Program-made: the position numbers and the translations under genes
Notes under the pieces: model-generated
What the model was told of the DNA's origin: nothing
The model's database searches: none
What the model saw: the letters and a program-made list of their open reading frames with translations, nothing else
Part shown: one piece after another, positions 21,701-32,861 of the stretch
Position numbering within the stretch: the stretch's first letter is position 1
Layout: every line of letters begins with the position of its first letter
Source: Chromobotia macracanthus
Taxonomy: Eukaryota > Chordata > Actinopteri > Cypriniformes > Botiidae
NCBI GenBank assembly: GCA_036877525.1
Contig: JAZGTH010000007.1
Span: forward strand, 10,711,001 to 10,775,000
Length of the DNA: 64,000 bases
Direction: 5' to 3'

Positions 21701-24686
21701 CTATCCTTGCGAAGGACTTTGAGCAGTTAGAAAGCAAGAAAAAATCAAAGTCTCAACAGCTTCTCCATTGGTACCTACGTCATTGCTTTCTGAGAAACTG
21801 GAGGCTTACAAGAGAACACAAGCAATTCTCTGAAAACCTTCCACAGATCAGTCTTTCTCAAAAGAAGGTCTTATAAAAATGAAAGGATATAAAGGGAGTA
21901 TAAGGGTTACATTTTCTATTTACCAACGGTAAACCAATCTCTGCCAATACTGCCGTGTGCAACAGAAATCAGTGAGCTAAATGTCAAGGACACATTTTTA
22001 GTGATGAATCACATGTATTTAACCAAGGGCCAATAGCTTTTGCCCTCTTCTAGTCAGTTGCCCAGAAGCATTCAAAGCTATGAACAAAAAGATGTGATGG
22101 ACAGCAAGCGATTATGATTACAAAATGCACATATTGGACAACAACATTTTTGAGGGTTTTTTTTGTGTATATGCCTTTGACAAACAAACAAACAAAAAAA
22201 ACAACCACTCTTTCTACCACGTGATCACAATAACATATAACCTCCATGCCTCAATAGCTCAACTAATACCAATACCAAACGAGGGTTTATGCCTTGTGTT
22301 ACTCAAAAAAGCTTTTCATATTCTGAACTTTTTCAATTCATAATTTACTGAGAGAAAGACACTGGCAGCCTTCCACCCCCAGAAAAGCTTTTAACTGTAC
22401 AAGTAGAGCCTCTATTCATGGCCAACTTCTGTGGCTAACCTGTTGCTTAGCAACCACTTAATCAATACCTGGGGCTTGTGAGCACCAAGCAGGCGACTGA
22501 AAAAATCATAAGTGAACAAAAGCGCAAAACACAATGATTGCAATTCCACACTAAGCGTGGTGTGAATTTCAGGCAGGCTGCAATTATTATTTTCAGCACT
22601 GCTATATAGCGACCTTCTGTGTGATAACATACTAAAAATCAATGTTTCATCTACTGCATGCAATGGTAAACTAAAGAGAGTGGCCACTGAACACTGCAAG
22701 TTTACAGAATGTCACCTTAAGTTCCTGGTGGACTCTCGGGTTCTTTTTAGGTTTTTCTTAAAATGCTTTATGAATTAGTAATGGACTTTTAAATAGCCAA
22801 TATTCAGAGAGTTTTGTGGCCAGTAATCAATATAATGCCCATGTACAATTAAAGAATTTAATAATAGCAAATAAGTCATACAAAAAATTATGCTTGTTTA
22901 CCCAATATTTATAAAAATCGCTAAAATATTTATTAACATGTTGGTAAAAGTGGACACAGTCAATGCCAATGACAAAATAGCCAGATAAGGGCTGATAATT
23001 CAGCCTGATTGATATATCAGCCTATATAAACAATGAGAAATTAGCCACAACTGTCCTTTTACCCAAGGTTCAACCAAATTTAAAGATTAGTCTTAATCTG
23101 GTCAGCCTTATGTTATCACTTTTAGTTTGTTACTCACATAGTCAAAATATTGCATTGGCGTATCCAATATAATATACAAATCAAACAGACAATCTTCATA
23201 ATACATTGTTCTTTTTTGTCATATTACAGCAGGACAACCCCTGTTCTTGTTTACTTTTATTATACAGAAATTAAGAGTATGTATTTTGACAGCTTCTATA
23301 ACTATTTTTAAGACCAAATCCACAATAAAATAAAATATAAAAAACTGAAAAGTCATAAGACATTAAAGATGCACAGACGTGATTGTGGACTCTTGAATAC
23401 TTTACAAGGATCTTTAGGGTCGAAATAAAGCCATACCGTTTTGAGACAAGATGGTGAATAAATAATGAACAAAACATTATTTTTGGAGAATGATTTCTTT
23501 AAACTTGATGTTCATCTCTGACAGCAATGTCACAATTATCCAAGTCAAATTCCTAAATGAAACCCTCATGTAATACTAATAACAGTGTCAGAGACAGAGA
23601 GGACTGTTTAACCATTACACTCACCTAAAGTCTCTGTAAAGACAGCGAGGGTCTGGCCCCCCACCGTCTGTATGGTGAAGGGATGTTCTCTGGGAGCCCG
23701 CACTGATGAACTCTTCTCCCCAGAGCTCTCAACAACCGTCAGCTCCTCATTCAAACTGAAAGACACCTGAGGAAATAATCAATCAGTCTCTCCATAAACA
23801 AACACATATCAAATTGTTTCTCTCCCCATACCAGTGTCAGAAAGGATTCTGATCATATGAATTATGCAAATGAATAGTGACAGGTTGTGAAGCAACTGTA
23901 TGAAAGTGGTTAATCTCTCTGCAGTGAAAATGGGTTTAGAAATGTTACCACAGTCTTCCCTTGAGCTCTAGAAAAAGAGAAAAAAATATTAAGCGGACAC
24001 ACTGTAGAAAACAAATTGACAATCAAATGTGACAATAAACCTTACTTCCCAATTTTAAGACTGCCAACTTCTCCTCGTCCAGACGCCTTAGCCCATTGCT
24101 GGGAAAGATATTTGGGAACCTAAGTAAAAATTAATAAGCCTCAACCAGTTTCCAGTAACAGTTCACTGCTCACACTGCAAAAATCTTGGTGAAAATATGA
24201 GCCATACTTGAAATTTGTCCTCTGCATTTAATCCACCCGGGTTAGTGAACACACATTAGGAGCGGTGAGTTGACAAACTAGAGGTTACAGGTCAGACTCT
24301 CTAAATACTAAATAAAGAATAAGTGGTGCAGAAGAATGTTAGGATGTAGTGGGAAGGTTGCTAGGGTGTTGCTATATGGTTGCTAAGGTGTGAAGTGTTA
24401 GCTCGTTGTTGTGCATTTTAACACATCTCTAAACTCTATTCAGCAGCCCACCTGACGTAAGTTATCAATCATTTCCATAGGACGAGAAACGCACTTTATT
24501 ATTTAGGGACAGGTGTTTATTTAAATACTTATTAAACGGTAAGCAGTAGTAAACAGTTGCAGTAATGAAACAATAATTGAAACCTAAACATTAACGTCTG
24601 TCTTATATGTTACCAACCTTCACCAGCCAGACTCCTGTATTTAGTTTGGCCCTAGTTAAATCGACGACTTGTCCTTTGTCCGACAT
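12665..24686 (-). CDS. gtf2f2: General transcription factor IIF subunit 2 (TFIIF-beta, RAP30)
   Basis: RAP30 pairs with RAP74 to form TFIIF, which binds RNA polymerase II and brings it to promoters. Eight exons splice in phase to 253 residues (human 249): 24618-24686, 24046-24119, 23949-23967, 23625-23766, 14017-14098, 13835-13934, 13612-13755 and 12665-12796. The product starts MSDKGQVVDLTRAKLNTGVW. The dimerisation barrel occupies about residues 1-120 (VPKYLSQQWAKASGRGEVG, VGGQTLAVFTE). It is followed by the linker RLSQKLEKAVTTNYKPV and a winged-helix DNA-binding domain from about 175, with KRARADKQKVLEMLFSAFEK and STWELKPEYRHYEEG near the end. All introns are GT-AG. The start is the only ATG giving the family's N-terminus. 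kctd4 is nested in intron 4. Confidence 0.96.
13336..13374. repeat. gtf2f2: Partial copy of the gtf2f2 exon 6 donor region
   Basis: The stretch ATCTTTCTCAC..AAGCACACACA followed by TTATGGCTGTG repeats, with small gaps, the sequence at 13805-13850, which spans the end of exon 6 and its donor. The copy lies in intron 7, lacks a functional exon and looks like an old short local duplication. Confidence 0.5.
13612..13755 (-). CDS. gtf2f2: gtf2f2 exon 7
   Basis: Encodes VEYEKRKKEEGKRARADK, then the first helices of the winged-helix domain (KVLEMLFSAFEKHQYYNIRD) and LVDITKQPV, before gtgagt. Confidence 0.95.
13835..13934 (-). CDS. gtf2f2: gtf2f2 exon 6
   Basis: Encodes LQIEESTKPLRLSQKLEK and AVTTNYKPVSNHSHN, and ends in phase 0 before gtaagt. 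The acceptor is TTATTTACAG. Confidence 0.95.
14017..14098 (-). CDS. gtf2f2: gtf2f2 exon 5
   Basis: Encodes DKLALEGMVVQRAECRP and AVSESYMKLK plus two bases, before gtaagt. It follows the 9.5 kb intron that contains kctd4. Confidence 0.95.
14099..18130. other. gtf2f2 intron 4, part downstream of kctd4 in gtf2f2 orientation
   Basis: No gene beyond short unsupported frames. A degenerate copy of the 'CATCATTTATTCACTC' cyprinid repeat occupies about 14145-14330. From about 14940 to 15530 and 16440 to 16780 the sequence changes character: no repeats, many TAAT/ATTA, CAATTA and TGACC-like words, as in conserved non-coding elements. Confidence 0.4.
14940..15530. promoter_or_regulatory. Candidate conserved non-coding block
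   Basis: A repeat-free stretch inside gtf2f2 intron 4, about 3 kb upstream of kctd4. It has short palindromic words such as GGCAATTATTGCC and homeodomain-like cores. The likely target would be kctd4, the tissue-restricted gene nested in the same intron. This is inference from composition only. Confidence 0.25.
18130..18541 (+). promoter_or_regulatory. kctd4: kctd4 5' region
   Basis: The sequence becomes GC- and CpG-rich relative to its surroundings, with a CACCCCTCCTCC Sp-like run near 18338 and alternating purine-pyrimidine CGCGCACATATACGTGCATG at 18361-18380. No TATA box at a convincing distance was identified, and a 5' untranslated intron cannot be excluded. Confidence 0.35.
18542..19318 (+). 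CDS. kctd4: BTB/POZ potassium channel tetramerisation domain protein KCTD4
   Basis: A single-exon gene of 258 residues (human 259). The T1-type BTB domain spans about residues 33-125: TITINVGGYLYAAQRHTLIK, FIDRDGPIFRHILNFLR (78-94), then LPDDFKEAELLRREADYY. The C-terminal half is specific to KCTD4 and nearly unchanged from mammals (SKSRLDGFPEEF, SSNIIQFRHFIKSE, GFRLLTSLDSS, final LHFVK). BTB domains of this family oligomerise, and several members are cullin-3 adaptors; the substrate of KCTD4 is not known to me. ATG at 18542 was chosen because it gives the family length; the ATG at 18563 is an alternative. The frame is open upstream, but without an ATG. It is nested antisense in gtf2f2 intron 4, as in human. 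Confidence 0.95.
   Translation: MEWNLRRMESELRQINPDLLQPSKSFKKPSSGTITINVGGYLYAAQRHTLIKHPGSLLEEIISGKKPVVHVDSMGNTFIDRDGPIFRHILNFLRMGELVLPDDFKEAELLRREADYYRLSELTQALQDWEQQQAAQREPAFLEVTDSHERSHGLRVYCSDSGFIEKVKNRLVQISKSRLDGFPEEFEVSSNIIQFRHFIKSEQGSRLVLKQDSTFLCTLECLKLETVMLALKGGFRLLTSLDSSRGSVVQCEALHFVK
19722..19727 (+). terminator. kctd4: kctd4 polyadenylation signal
   Basis: AATAAA about 400 bases after the stop codon, in the kctd4 orientation, followed by a T/G-rich stretch. Confidence 0.65.
19800..23624. other. gtf2f2 intron 4, part upstream in gtf2f2 orientation
   Basis: No gene seen. The segment 20580-20990 is repeat-free and resembles a conserved non-coding element, with phrases such as TTCAATTGTTGCCAGGCAAA and AAATTAATGG. 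The remainder is ordinary AT-rich intron. Confidence 0.4.
20580..20990. promoter_or_regulatory. Candidate conserved non-coding block
   Basis: About 1.3 kb downstream of kctd4. The composition is balanced, no repeat was recognised, and there are many short homeodomain- and SOX-like words. No frame is usable. The call depends on a conservation test that could not be done here. Confidence 0.25.
23625..23766 (-). CDS. gtf2f2: gtf2f2 exon 4
   Basis: Encodes VSFSLNEELTVVESS through RAPREHPFTIQTVGGQTLAVF to TETL plus one base, before gtgagt. The acceptor is TTTCCTCAG. Confidence 0.95.
23949..23967 (-). CDS. gtf2f2: gtf2f2 exon 3 (19-nt microexon)
   Basis: The acceptor TTTTTCTAG is followed by 19 bases completing the lysine and coding AQGKTV, then donor gtaaca. 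It corresponds to the AKTQGRTE segment of human RAP30. The phase is exactly what joins exons 2 and 4 without a shift. Confidence 0.8.
24046..24119 (-). CDS. gtf2f2: gtf2f2 exon 2
   Basis: Encodes VPKYLSQQWAKASGRGEVG and SLKIG plus two bases of a lysine codon, before donor gtaagg. The acceptor is TTTACTTAG. Confidence 0.92.
24205..24280. mobile_element. Teleost interspersed repeat fragment
   Basis: TGAAATTTGTCCTCTGCATT followed by TAATCCACCCGGGTTAGTGA and ACACACATTAGGAGCGGTGA matches, from memory, the start of a very common teleost repeat. It is truncated and lies in gtf2f2 intron 1. Confidence 0.5.
24618..24686 (-). CDS. gtf2f2: gtf2f2 exon 1
   Basis: Encodes residues 1-23, MSDKGQ...GVWLVK, and ends in phase 0 before gttggt. 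Start ATG at 24686-24684. Confidence 0.9.
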
Positions 24687-26305
24687 GACAGGAGGGCTGT
24701 GTTTTTTTTTAACAAAGCTCTTTTAGTAAATGGCCTTGATTTATAAAAGCTACCGCCCTGAAACAACACGAACTGTCTAAATTTTAACAGCCTGAGAGGC
24801 TTATATCTGTATATACCCCCATCTAGTGGCTTTGTAAAGAGGTTTTCAGTTTTTATTATAACATTAACATACAGTGTTACATATATTAGGCCAAAGTGCT
24901 ATAAAAACACGTCCTCAAATAACTAATATGCTAGTCTAATCTAATCTAACTAATGTTAACTTACATGTAAATCTATTTTACTCTGTTTTTATACATTTTA
25001 AAGCGTTTCTAAAGCAATTCATTTGTCGTTGTGGAAGCCAAAAAAAAATCTACATCAATCTTACCATTTTAAAAATCATCCATGAATTGTTGAAAGAAGT
25101 TTAACTCGTCTTAATCTTAAACTGTGTTTAATTAGTTAAATGGAAATCTCATAAAAATCTGAAACGTGAAGTGAAATTTCATGAAACCGCCACCAGATGA
25201 AGCTGTTTAACCCTCTTTATGTTCCCACTGCTCTCAAATCTCAGAAACTGTTTCTAAAGGTACCAAACCAGGACAGAAAACTCGTTTTATGGTTTTAGCT
25301 ATTTTAAGTACAGTACAGTATTTCAAGTACAATTTCAGGTGGAGACCTGTTAATTTGGAAGTGTTAATAATAACAACATACTAATAGATCAGATAAATCT
25401 GTTAATAAAACGGATCAGAAGAGAATTAAACCAAAAACTAAACGGAGTACAAAAACTCATTCAAAACTAATTCTTAAATTACTTTTGTTTGACATTCAAA
25501 GAGGCTCTTTTACTTTTTCATGTCAGATTAGTTCAGATCAGTTAATTGTATATGTTAATTGTATAAAAAGTATCTTTACACTTATGACCTTTGTTTATTT
25601 GTTCTTGGCATTTCTTTCTGTTCATTTTAGTTCAAGAAATCTCTCATTTCAGAATTTATAGCTCACCTCAGACACAGGTGGTTTACACAGAGTGAGGCTT
25701 TCAGTGGCCAAAATGCTTTCCTTTCAACGCAATTTCATTTTTCATATGAATTCAAATCTTCTCTGACACAGGTCCCTTCACAAACATTTTTCACATATTA
25801 GATAGTGCTGAAAGTGGGGGAGGTTGTCCTTGCTGTCAGGGACACCAGCACATGAGGCAGAGGACATTGGAATGAGCTGCATGAGTCTGAAAACTGGACA
25901 TTTTAAAAGCACTAGTAAAGTTATGGTTAAAACACTGTGGAGTCAGGTTTGCAAGCAAAAATTAAAGTCAATTAGCCTTTACCTTGAATATTCGCATGCC
26001 CCATAAATACACTGGCTAATGTTAGTAAACTTGTAAAACCCGCTTGAGTATGCTTCATGTTTATCAGTAACTGTCTGTACAATTAAGAGGTTATTTAGCT
26101 AATCACCATCATCATAATATACTTTAATTTACTTTTCTTTCCTTTCTTCTTATTCTTCAATACAAAGCCTGCTATGTGAAATAACTTTCAGACACTGCAT
26201 GCTGGGCGAGTGAACAGCACACTGCTGTGAATCTCTACCAGTGATTTCATGTGAGTAGTGCTTTGCCTTAAAATAGCTGCATTTTATTATACACTAAAAA
26301 TACAT

Positions 26306-26446
26306 AAATAAACTTTGTTGCCTTAAATTTTTAAGTTTAATTAACTTGCCTGCACAAGTCATTTTAACATACAATTTAAAATAATAAACTTAATTTTAAA
26401 GTTAAAATGCCCTAGCTGACTAAACGTAAGGCAGCAAAGTGTATTT
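26306..26446. mobile_element. Short palindromic MITE
   Basis: The left arm AAATAAACTTTGTTGCCTTA and the right arm, which reads AAATACACTTTGCTGCCTTA on the other strand, are inverted repeats flanking an AT-rich core. It has no coding capacity and is the typical size of a non-autonomous DNA transposon. Confidence 0.6.
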
Positions 26447-28439
26447 CAAAGTGCACAGTAATAATTGTGTTTGAATTGAAGATCTATCCTCTTTTAAATG
26501 AAACAAACTACAGTACACAATGTGCAAACTAGTAAGACTGCATAACCACTCCGTGGTTACGGGCAAAGTCTTAACTGGCTTCACAGTTTTGGAGAGTTTT
26601 GCTTGTTAGAGGATTTGTTTTTTCCTCTTGCAAATTCATAAATCTTCTATTTTATAAAATAAGTCTTCTTGATTTGTGCATGTCTTGCTACATGCACATA
26701 TTTCCCTCATTACACACTGTTTACTCCATAAGAAATGTATAGCGCTTTAAATCAATTTTTAAATCAACGTACACTCAGAGAGATATTCCATGTCACTCCA
26801 TATCCATTTCAACCTCAGACTCCATATCAATCTCAGTAGCTTAATAAAAGCAGTTTAATTTTACAGGTTGACTCATGCAAACTGACATATTGAGATTGTG
26901 ACCACGCCAAACTTTACCATTTTTGTTCCTAAGATCCACTTATAATGTAATTTAATAGTTTTTTAATTAACATATTGCACTTTTGTAAAATAGTTCATAG
27001 TCTTTAGTTTACATTACAACAGTGCACCATGATTCACTGCTTGCTATTGCTAGTTAGAGGCAGAGATTTTATCATTATACCAAACATTTTATAGGACAAA
27101 ATATGGATATGTTCAAAAACAATGTTTGGAAATGTTTTCATAGAAAAGAAAGACTTTAAACACAAATATCTGCTAAAGGTTAATCAACAAAGTTCATATT
27201 GATTATTGTATTGATTTGATAAACTTATATGGATAATTATATTGATAAATTTAAAGACATTGAAACACTTCACTTTTGATTTAATAGGGGTCCACTGATT
27301 TTTGCTCTTGTTCTTCTGTGTAAATGCCCTCTTCATTTGTAAAACGAGCATTGTAGGTGTGCTGTCCAGTTTGATATAGCTTCTCCCATCCTCCAATAGT
27401 AGCCTCTTTTCAAAGCCTGCACTACATTGTGTCAGATTGACAAAACAATCTGAGAAAAAATGAGTCACAAAAACTGCCAAAGTCTGACTGTTAAAATAAC
27501 ACATGCTAAAATAAACTTCAGCAACTCACTTCACTGGGAAACATCAATATTTAAAGCTTTCATTTAAGACTCACAGTACACACAACATTTATGTTCAAAG
27601 GTAGTCTACATGCTTTAATAAGTGTTTACAAAATGAAAGCAGACTCCAGTGTATAAATTGACCATTATTGTTCAGGAGCACAATAAGCGCTCTGTGTTTT
27701 TGTTGTGGAGTGCCACTGTGATTTAAAGCTGCTGACAGCACCAGACGCTTACATTGCAATCAGCTCTCACTGGCTCTCTCTCCCTGAAATTTGTATGGAT
27801 GGACACAGCCTGCCTGTCTAGTCTGGACACCAGGGCACACGCCCATTTTGGTACTGTCAGACCCCATTTCCTCATACTCAATGTGTTACCATACAATCAC
27901 TCATCATTCCATGTCAAATACAGGTGCATAGGTTGGTCAAAGGCATAGGGACGTGTCAACCCTTTCTAAAGGGACTTACACTATCATAATTCACCAATTC
28001 GTGAGTGCATGATTTATAAATGACAAGATGATATGTCAGACTGTTTGAGGCTTTGTCATTATGAGCACTGTTTGTAGGTGACATCACAAACTGACATGAC
28101 ACGCTGTTAATTATTCCCAATTAATGCATCTGTTGTATTCAACAGTACAGAAGCATATCGGATTAGTATAAGAGTAGTGTAACTCAAGAAGCTTTGAAAA
28201 GTATATGTTAGACAATAAACAATGTCACATATAATTTGATAAAAACTTTGATCATGCTTTCAAAATATTACTCTCTAATATTCTTATCAATATCCTTTTT
28301 CTGACTATGAATCTGGTATCTTTATTTCATATTCATTACATTACATAAAATAATACAATTATTTTTCAATGATTGTCTGATACCTTCAGTTTCACCGTCA
28401 GCAGCAGTCATGCACAGGTGTCTGCCTGTACTTCTAAAG

Positions 28440-28530
28440 GGCCACAATTCTGCATAGTTTAGGTCAAACCCTGCTCCAATACACCTGCTTTAAATTTTCA
28501 TGAGGAGCGCTCCAGTCCACAGGGTCTTTA
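28440..28530. mobile_element. hAT-like MITE remnant
   Basis: CTGCATAGTTTAGGTCAAACC followed by CTGCTCCAATACACCTGC resembles the interior of the element family also seen at 41252-41349. Terminal repeats are lost. Confidence 0.4.
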
Positions 28531-29489
28531 CATGGTGTTCACTACTTGACAATATTTATTTATTTGGAATGCCATGCAATGTCACCCAAGACAAACAGCC
28601 TTTGAGTCATGCAAAGTAGGAGTTTTGGGTATGATACCAATATACACATGTAAATAAATATTTACATTAAAAATAACCTATAACAATTCAGTGACACAAT
28701 GTAAGTTGTGATGTTTAACATGAAACATTTTCTTCCTAACTGCTATGTGACCAACTGTCATGATAATTGCGTTATAATTGTTGTATTTTGTAAGGTTTAA
28801 CTAAATATGTAATTAAAAGACTGTATCATTCAATTTTATAAACACTATAAACATTTCAAGTTCATAAACATTATAAAAACAACAGCCTTTGAAGTAAAAC
28901 ACATAAATGTGTAAACACAGACACAAAAACTATTCTGTGTGGGTCTGCTGGACCTAGAACTGTAGTTTTCTAGTTCCTAACAGAGGTGACCAACAATCAG
29001 TGTGTGTCGAATAATTGTGTCAGGGCATATTTGTTTGGTTGTTCTTTTCTGTCTGTGGAAATATCTGGCCTCTCTTTCAGTGGAGCTCTTTTGCAAAAAC
29101 AAAACAAATCTCTGGACTATGTCGACAGCATTGTTGTCAAACGGTCTGTTTACATCTTGTTGATTCTGTTGCCCTGCATAGGCTAAAGCGCATCATCTTT
29201 GCTAAATGTTTAAAAGTATAAAAAGTATAGATTAAAAACCATTTCGTTGTTGAGTTTCCACCATCAATTTGGCTAATAAGATCCCAAGTCCAAATCAAAA
29301 ATAATTTGTTGCATGAACTGCAGTTTCTACAATATTCCATGTTGGTGGGACCCCATGTTGTCTTTTCATCTAGAATTTCAGAAAATAATAACTACAAGTC
29401 AATACTGAATTGCAACAAACTTGACAGCATTAAGATCCTGTTTTACAGTTACTAAAGGATATTATAAGCAACATCCCTCACAATTGTTT

Positions 29490-29650
29490 TTCGCTATCGT
29501 TCGCTGTTTTTCGGAACTCTTCGCCAGTCGTCTCTAGGAGACGCCCCTTCCCCCATCCTCCGCCCTTCATCCCCAGACTCCCGGCTTTATGTCTGGCCGC
29601 TGTGGACGTGAACTGCCATGCGCGGTCGCCATGTTATCGCGCTCTCCTGC
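29490..29650 (+). promoter_or_regulatory. tsc22d1: tsc22d1 upstream (long isoform) promoter
   Basis: A CpG-rich patch in AT-rich surroundings with GC boxes (CCCCTTCCCCCATCC, CCTCCGCCCTTC at 29545-29570) and a YY1-like GTCGCCATGTT at 29626-29636. About 0.7 kb of 5' untranslated sequence with several upstream ATGs follows before the long-isoform start. The exact start site is not visible. Confidence 0.5.
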
Positions 29651-30306
29651 CCCTTTCGGGGGACTCGTCACAGGCTGATAGCACTAGCACAGGCTACATT
29701 ACAAGGAGGCAGCTGGTGAATAGGATCAGAGTGGGAAAGAGTCGCCCCGCTAACACTGGACTAAAACAAAAGAAACCGTGGAATGGAATAAAGCAAGACG
29801 ACGCTGAGTTGCTCGGTTTCTCTCTGTCATTTCACACCGGCTGAAAGACTTTGTTTCGTGTTGATTTTGTGCTTTGGCCGCAGCGATACAACAATTTCAA
29901 AATGCGTCTGGCAGTGTGAACTGTGATGGGGAGAGACTGTATCGTTGTAGCGTTGGATGTCGATCGCCCTGCTTATCTTGCGACCGTCTGCGTCTGTTTC
30001 CTCACGTTTAATCTCGACAGATATGATGTGTTGAATTGTTTCGTAAGGACATACGTTTAAAAAAAGCCGAGGAGAATCGGTGTCGGCTAGCTCGCTAGCG
30101 ACTGTTAACTTAGCATTGGCATTAGCATGCTCCTCATGGTGGACATTTAAATACATCACAAGTGAAATTATCGTCGTGTCTTATCGGCAGGTGTTGGTTT
30201 ATGTGGAAATTACTTGAACGGCTTAAAGTTACGTCTGAAAAAGAGCTTGTCAATACGGCAGTTCTCTTGAGCTGTATTTATAACTGCCAGAGACTATCCT
30301 CTAGAA

Positions 30307-32861
30307 ATGAATTACCACGACCGACCCGGAGACTCCACCGGCGCCCGAAAAATGGTTTACCCGAGTTTACCCCGACGAGAGAGCAGCACTACTGTGGGTG
30401 GTTCCTCTTCATTGACAACTTTAGGAGGCAACAACTTGATGCTAGGGGATGATTATTCACCACCTGTGATGATTCAGTCCCAGACACCAGCCACATCCTC
30501 ACTTGGGCCTCAGAACCCTCCCCAGAGTCTGAATATTCCCCTACAGTCAACTGCGTTACCCCAAACTTTGCCCACAGCAGTGGCACAGATGAAAAAGAAA
30601 AGTGGTTTTCAGATCACCAGTGTTACCCCAGCTCAGACATCTGTCAGCACCAACAATAGCATTACAGAAGACACTGAGAGTTGTGATGACTTGGACGAAT
30701 CCCACACAGAGGATTTATCCTCCTCTGAGATCTTGGATATGTCTCTTTCACGGGCTAACAATGCAGGTGGAGCAGAAAGGAGCTGCTCTGAGGAAACACT
30801 GAATAACTTCCATGAGGTGGAGACCCCAGGGGCTGTGTCACCCAACCAGCCACCTATCCTCACCCAGGCACACCCACACAGCACTATGGTTAATGGAGCT
30901 GTTCACCATCATCATCATAATCATGGACAACATTCTACTTCATCTGGAAAAGCCAATCCTACTGTAGTGGGAGCAGGTGGGATGCAGGCTGGAATACCTT
31001 TGGGTACTTCAGTGACATCTGCTGTGACCTCAAGTTCTGGAGCTTTAACTAGCACAGGCCATAAAATGCCTTTAAGTGTGGTAGGAGTTATTGAGAATGC
31101 CTCTGTTGGCACAACCAGTGTCATCTGTCAGCCTTTGGCAACTGTTGCCTCAGGAACTGGACTGATCACTGTGGCTTCAGGTGCCACAATTAGTACTGGT
31201 AATCCTATAACAAGTAATGTTTGTATGTTAAATTCTGCCGGTGTGCCTGTTTTGGGTGGCATAACTAGTACCAGTAGTAGCAGTGTAAATTACTCCTCTG
31301 GATTGAGTAGTGTTAGTAACCAAAATGTAAACTTGACACAGAAGCATAGTGGAATAATTGGTGTGGGCATCACCATGGCAACCACTGGTACCACTGTTTC
31401 TGGTATTGCATCAACAGGTGGAGGGCAGGTGGGGCCAGCTGTTATGAGCCAGCATGCAGTGCCTGCCTCCTCTGTCCCTGTGTTAAATGCCCAGCCTCAG
31501 GCCCAAGTGCCTACCCCTGCCTCCACCAGCTCTCGTTTTAGAGTGGTTAAATTGGACTCGACCTCTGAACCTTTTAAGAAGGGTAGATGGACGTGCACAG
31601 AGTATTACGACAAGGAGGCCCCGAGTGCTGCATCCTGTGAAAATGCTCCTAGCACACGAACAGTGGAAAGCATCCGCCAGTTTGTGCCTGAGAGTGTGGT
31701 TTGCCCTGAGAGAGAGTCTGTTAGTGGGATCTCTGTCAACAGCTCAGCCAGCCATTACACGGAGAGCCTAGGCAGTGGGGAGAGTGGTGGCCCGTCAGCT
31801 GTGCAGCAGACCTTCAAGCATCCCCCCACTCAAATGCATGACTACCCAGCTCCTAATGTTCCGATGCCTCAGATGCAACCTCAGGACATCTTACACGCAC
31901 ATCTAAAGTCTAATGTAGTAGCTCCAATGCCAGTAAGCATTCAACAGCAGGCCCCAGCAACTATAGGAGGATTACAGACCACTATTGGGCATTCATCTAC
32001 ATCTGTGCCCCCTCAAATGCCTAAAATGATATATGCCCAGGCAGCACAATCCTCTCCTGCTCAAGTTCTGCCTGTGGTTGCCCAGCAGCAGATGGGCTAC
32101 CCACCCGCACAGCAGCCAGCTGCACCAGCCCAGGTAGCACCAGTCCACATTAACCCTATAAGCCAGGGAAGCAGTGTGCCAGCTGATTTCCCTCAAACCA
32201 AGCAAATTATCAACACTATGGCACCTGGATCACAAACACTGCCCCAACTGTCTGCATCCATCCCACCTGTAGCAGTGTCTGGTAATAGTCAGCTAATAAC
32301 ATCACAGCAGCCTGTGCAAATTCCTGCTGCTCAACCACTTTCTCAAGGGCTTCTGCCACCACAACAAACACCCACTCCTCAGATGGTCCAAGTGTCCACT
32401 GGTGGCATTATGCCTCAACTTGTTCAGTCTGGGAACAGCCTCATACAGCAGACACAGGGGCAGCAGCTCACCTCTCAACCTTCCATGGAGCAGCAATCAC
32501 AGCTCAGCAGTCAAGGCCGCGGAGCCCAGTTTGTCCCGTCCGTGACTTCCAGCCTGCCCACATCAGTTGTGCCTCCTAACATTCAGAGTGATCCTCAAGC
32601 CAGTGTGATCCAAAACGGCTCTAAGGAGGCAGGGCTGCAGCCTGCAGTTAGCGCCTTGCCATCGGTGATGCCCACACCGCTTGAGGATGCTCAGCTCCTT
32701 CTGTTACAGCACCAGTCCCTGCTCATACAACCCAAGCCATCCGGTGATAGTGCCTCCCAGGCCGCCACGTCCCGTGGTCCAGAGGGAAGCAGTGGAGTCA
32801 ATGCCTTAACTGCCTCAGCGGGCCTGCTGAAGAGCTTACCTGTAGATGGAGAGGAAGATGG
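30307..32861 (+). CDS. tsc22d1: tsc22d1 exon 1 (long-isoform-specific)
   Basis: A single 2.55 kb coding exon. It ends GLLKSLPVDGEED plus two bases of a glycine codon at the donor gtaagt (32862). Joined to exon 2 it reads DGSSGASVVAIDNK, as in mammals. The HHHHHN run (near residue 200) and Gln-rich tracts are typical of the family's disordered region. Confidence 0.93.

Larger units (their letters stand above)
24687..29480. other. Intergenic spacer between gtf2f2 and tsc22d1
   Basis: No gene recognised. The 106-codon minus-strand frame at 27184-27504 has no family I know. A terminal-inverted-repeat element lies at about 26306-26446 and a MITE fragment at about 28440-28530. In human, NUFIP1 and GPALPP1 occupy the corresponding interval; nothing here resembles either protein. 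Confidence 0.55.

Noticed and set aside
27184..27504. 106-codon minus-strand frame between gtf2f2 and tsc22d1
   Set aside because: Not recognised as any gene, including nufip1 or gpalpp1; no exon signals; could be an old repeat fragment.
30602..32496. Additional frames on both strands within the large tsc22d1 exon
   Set aside because: Out-of-frame shadows of the long coding exon.
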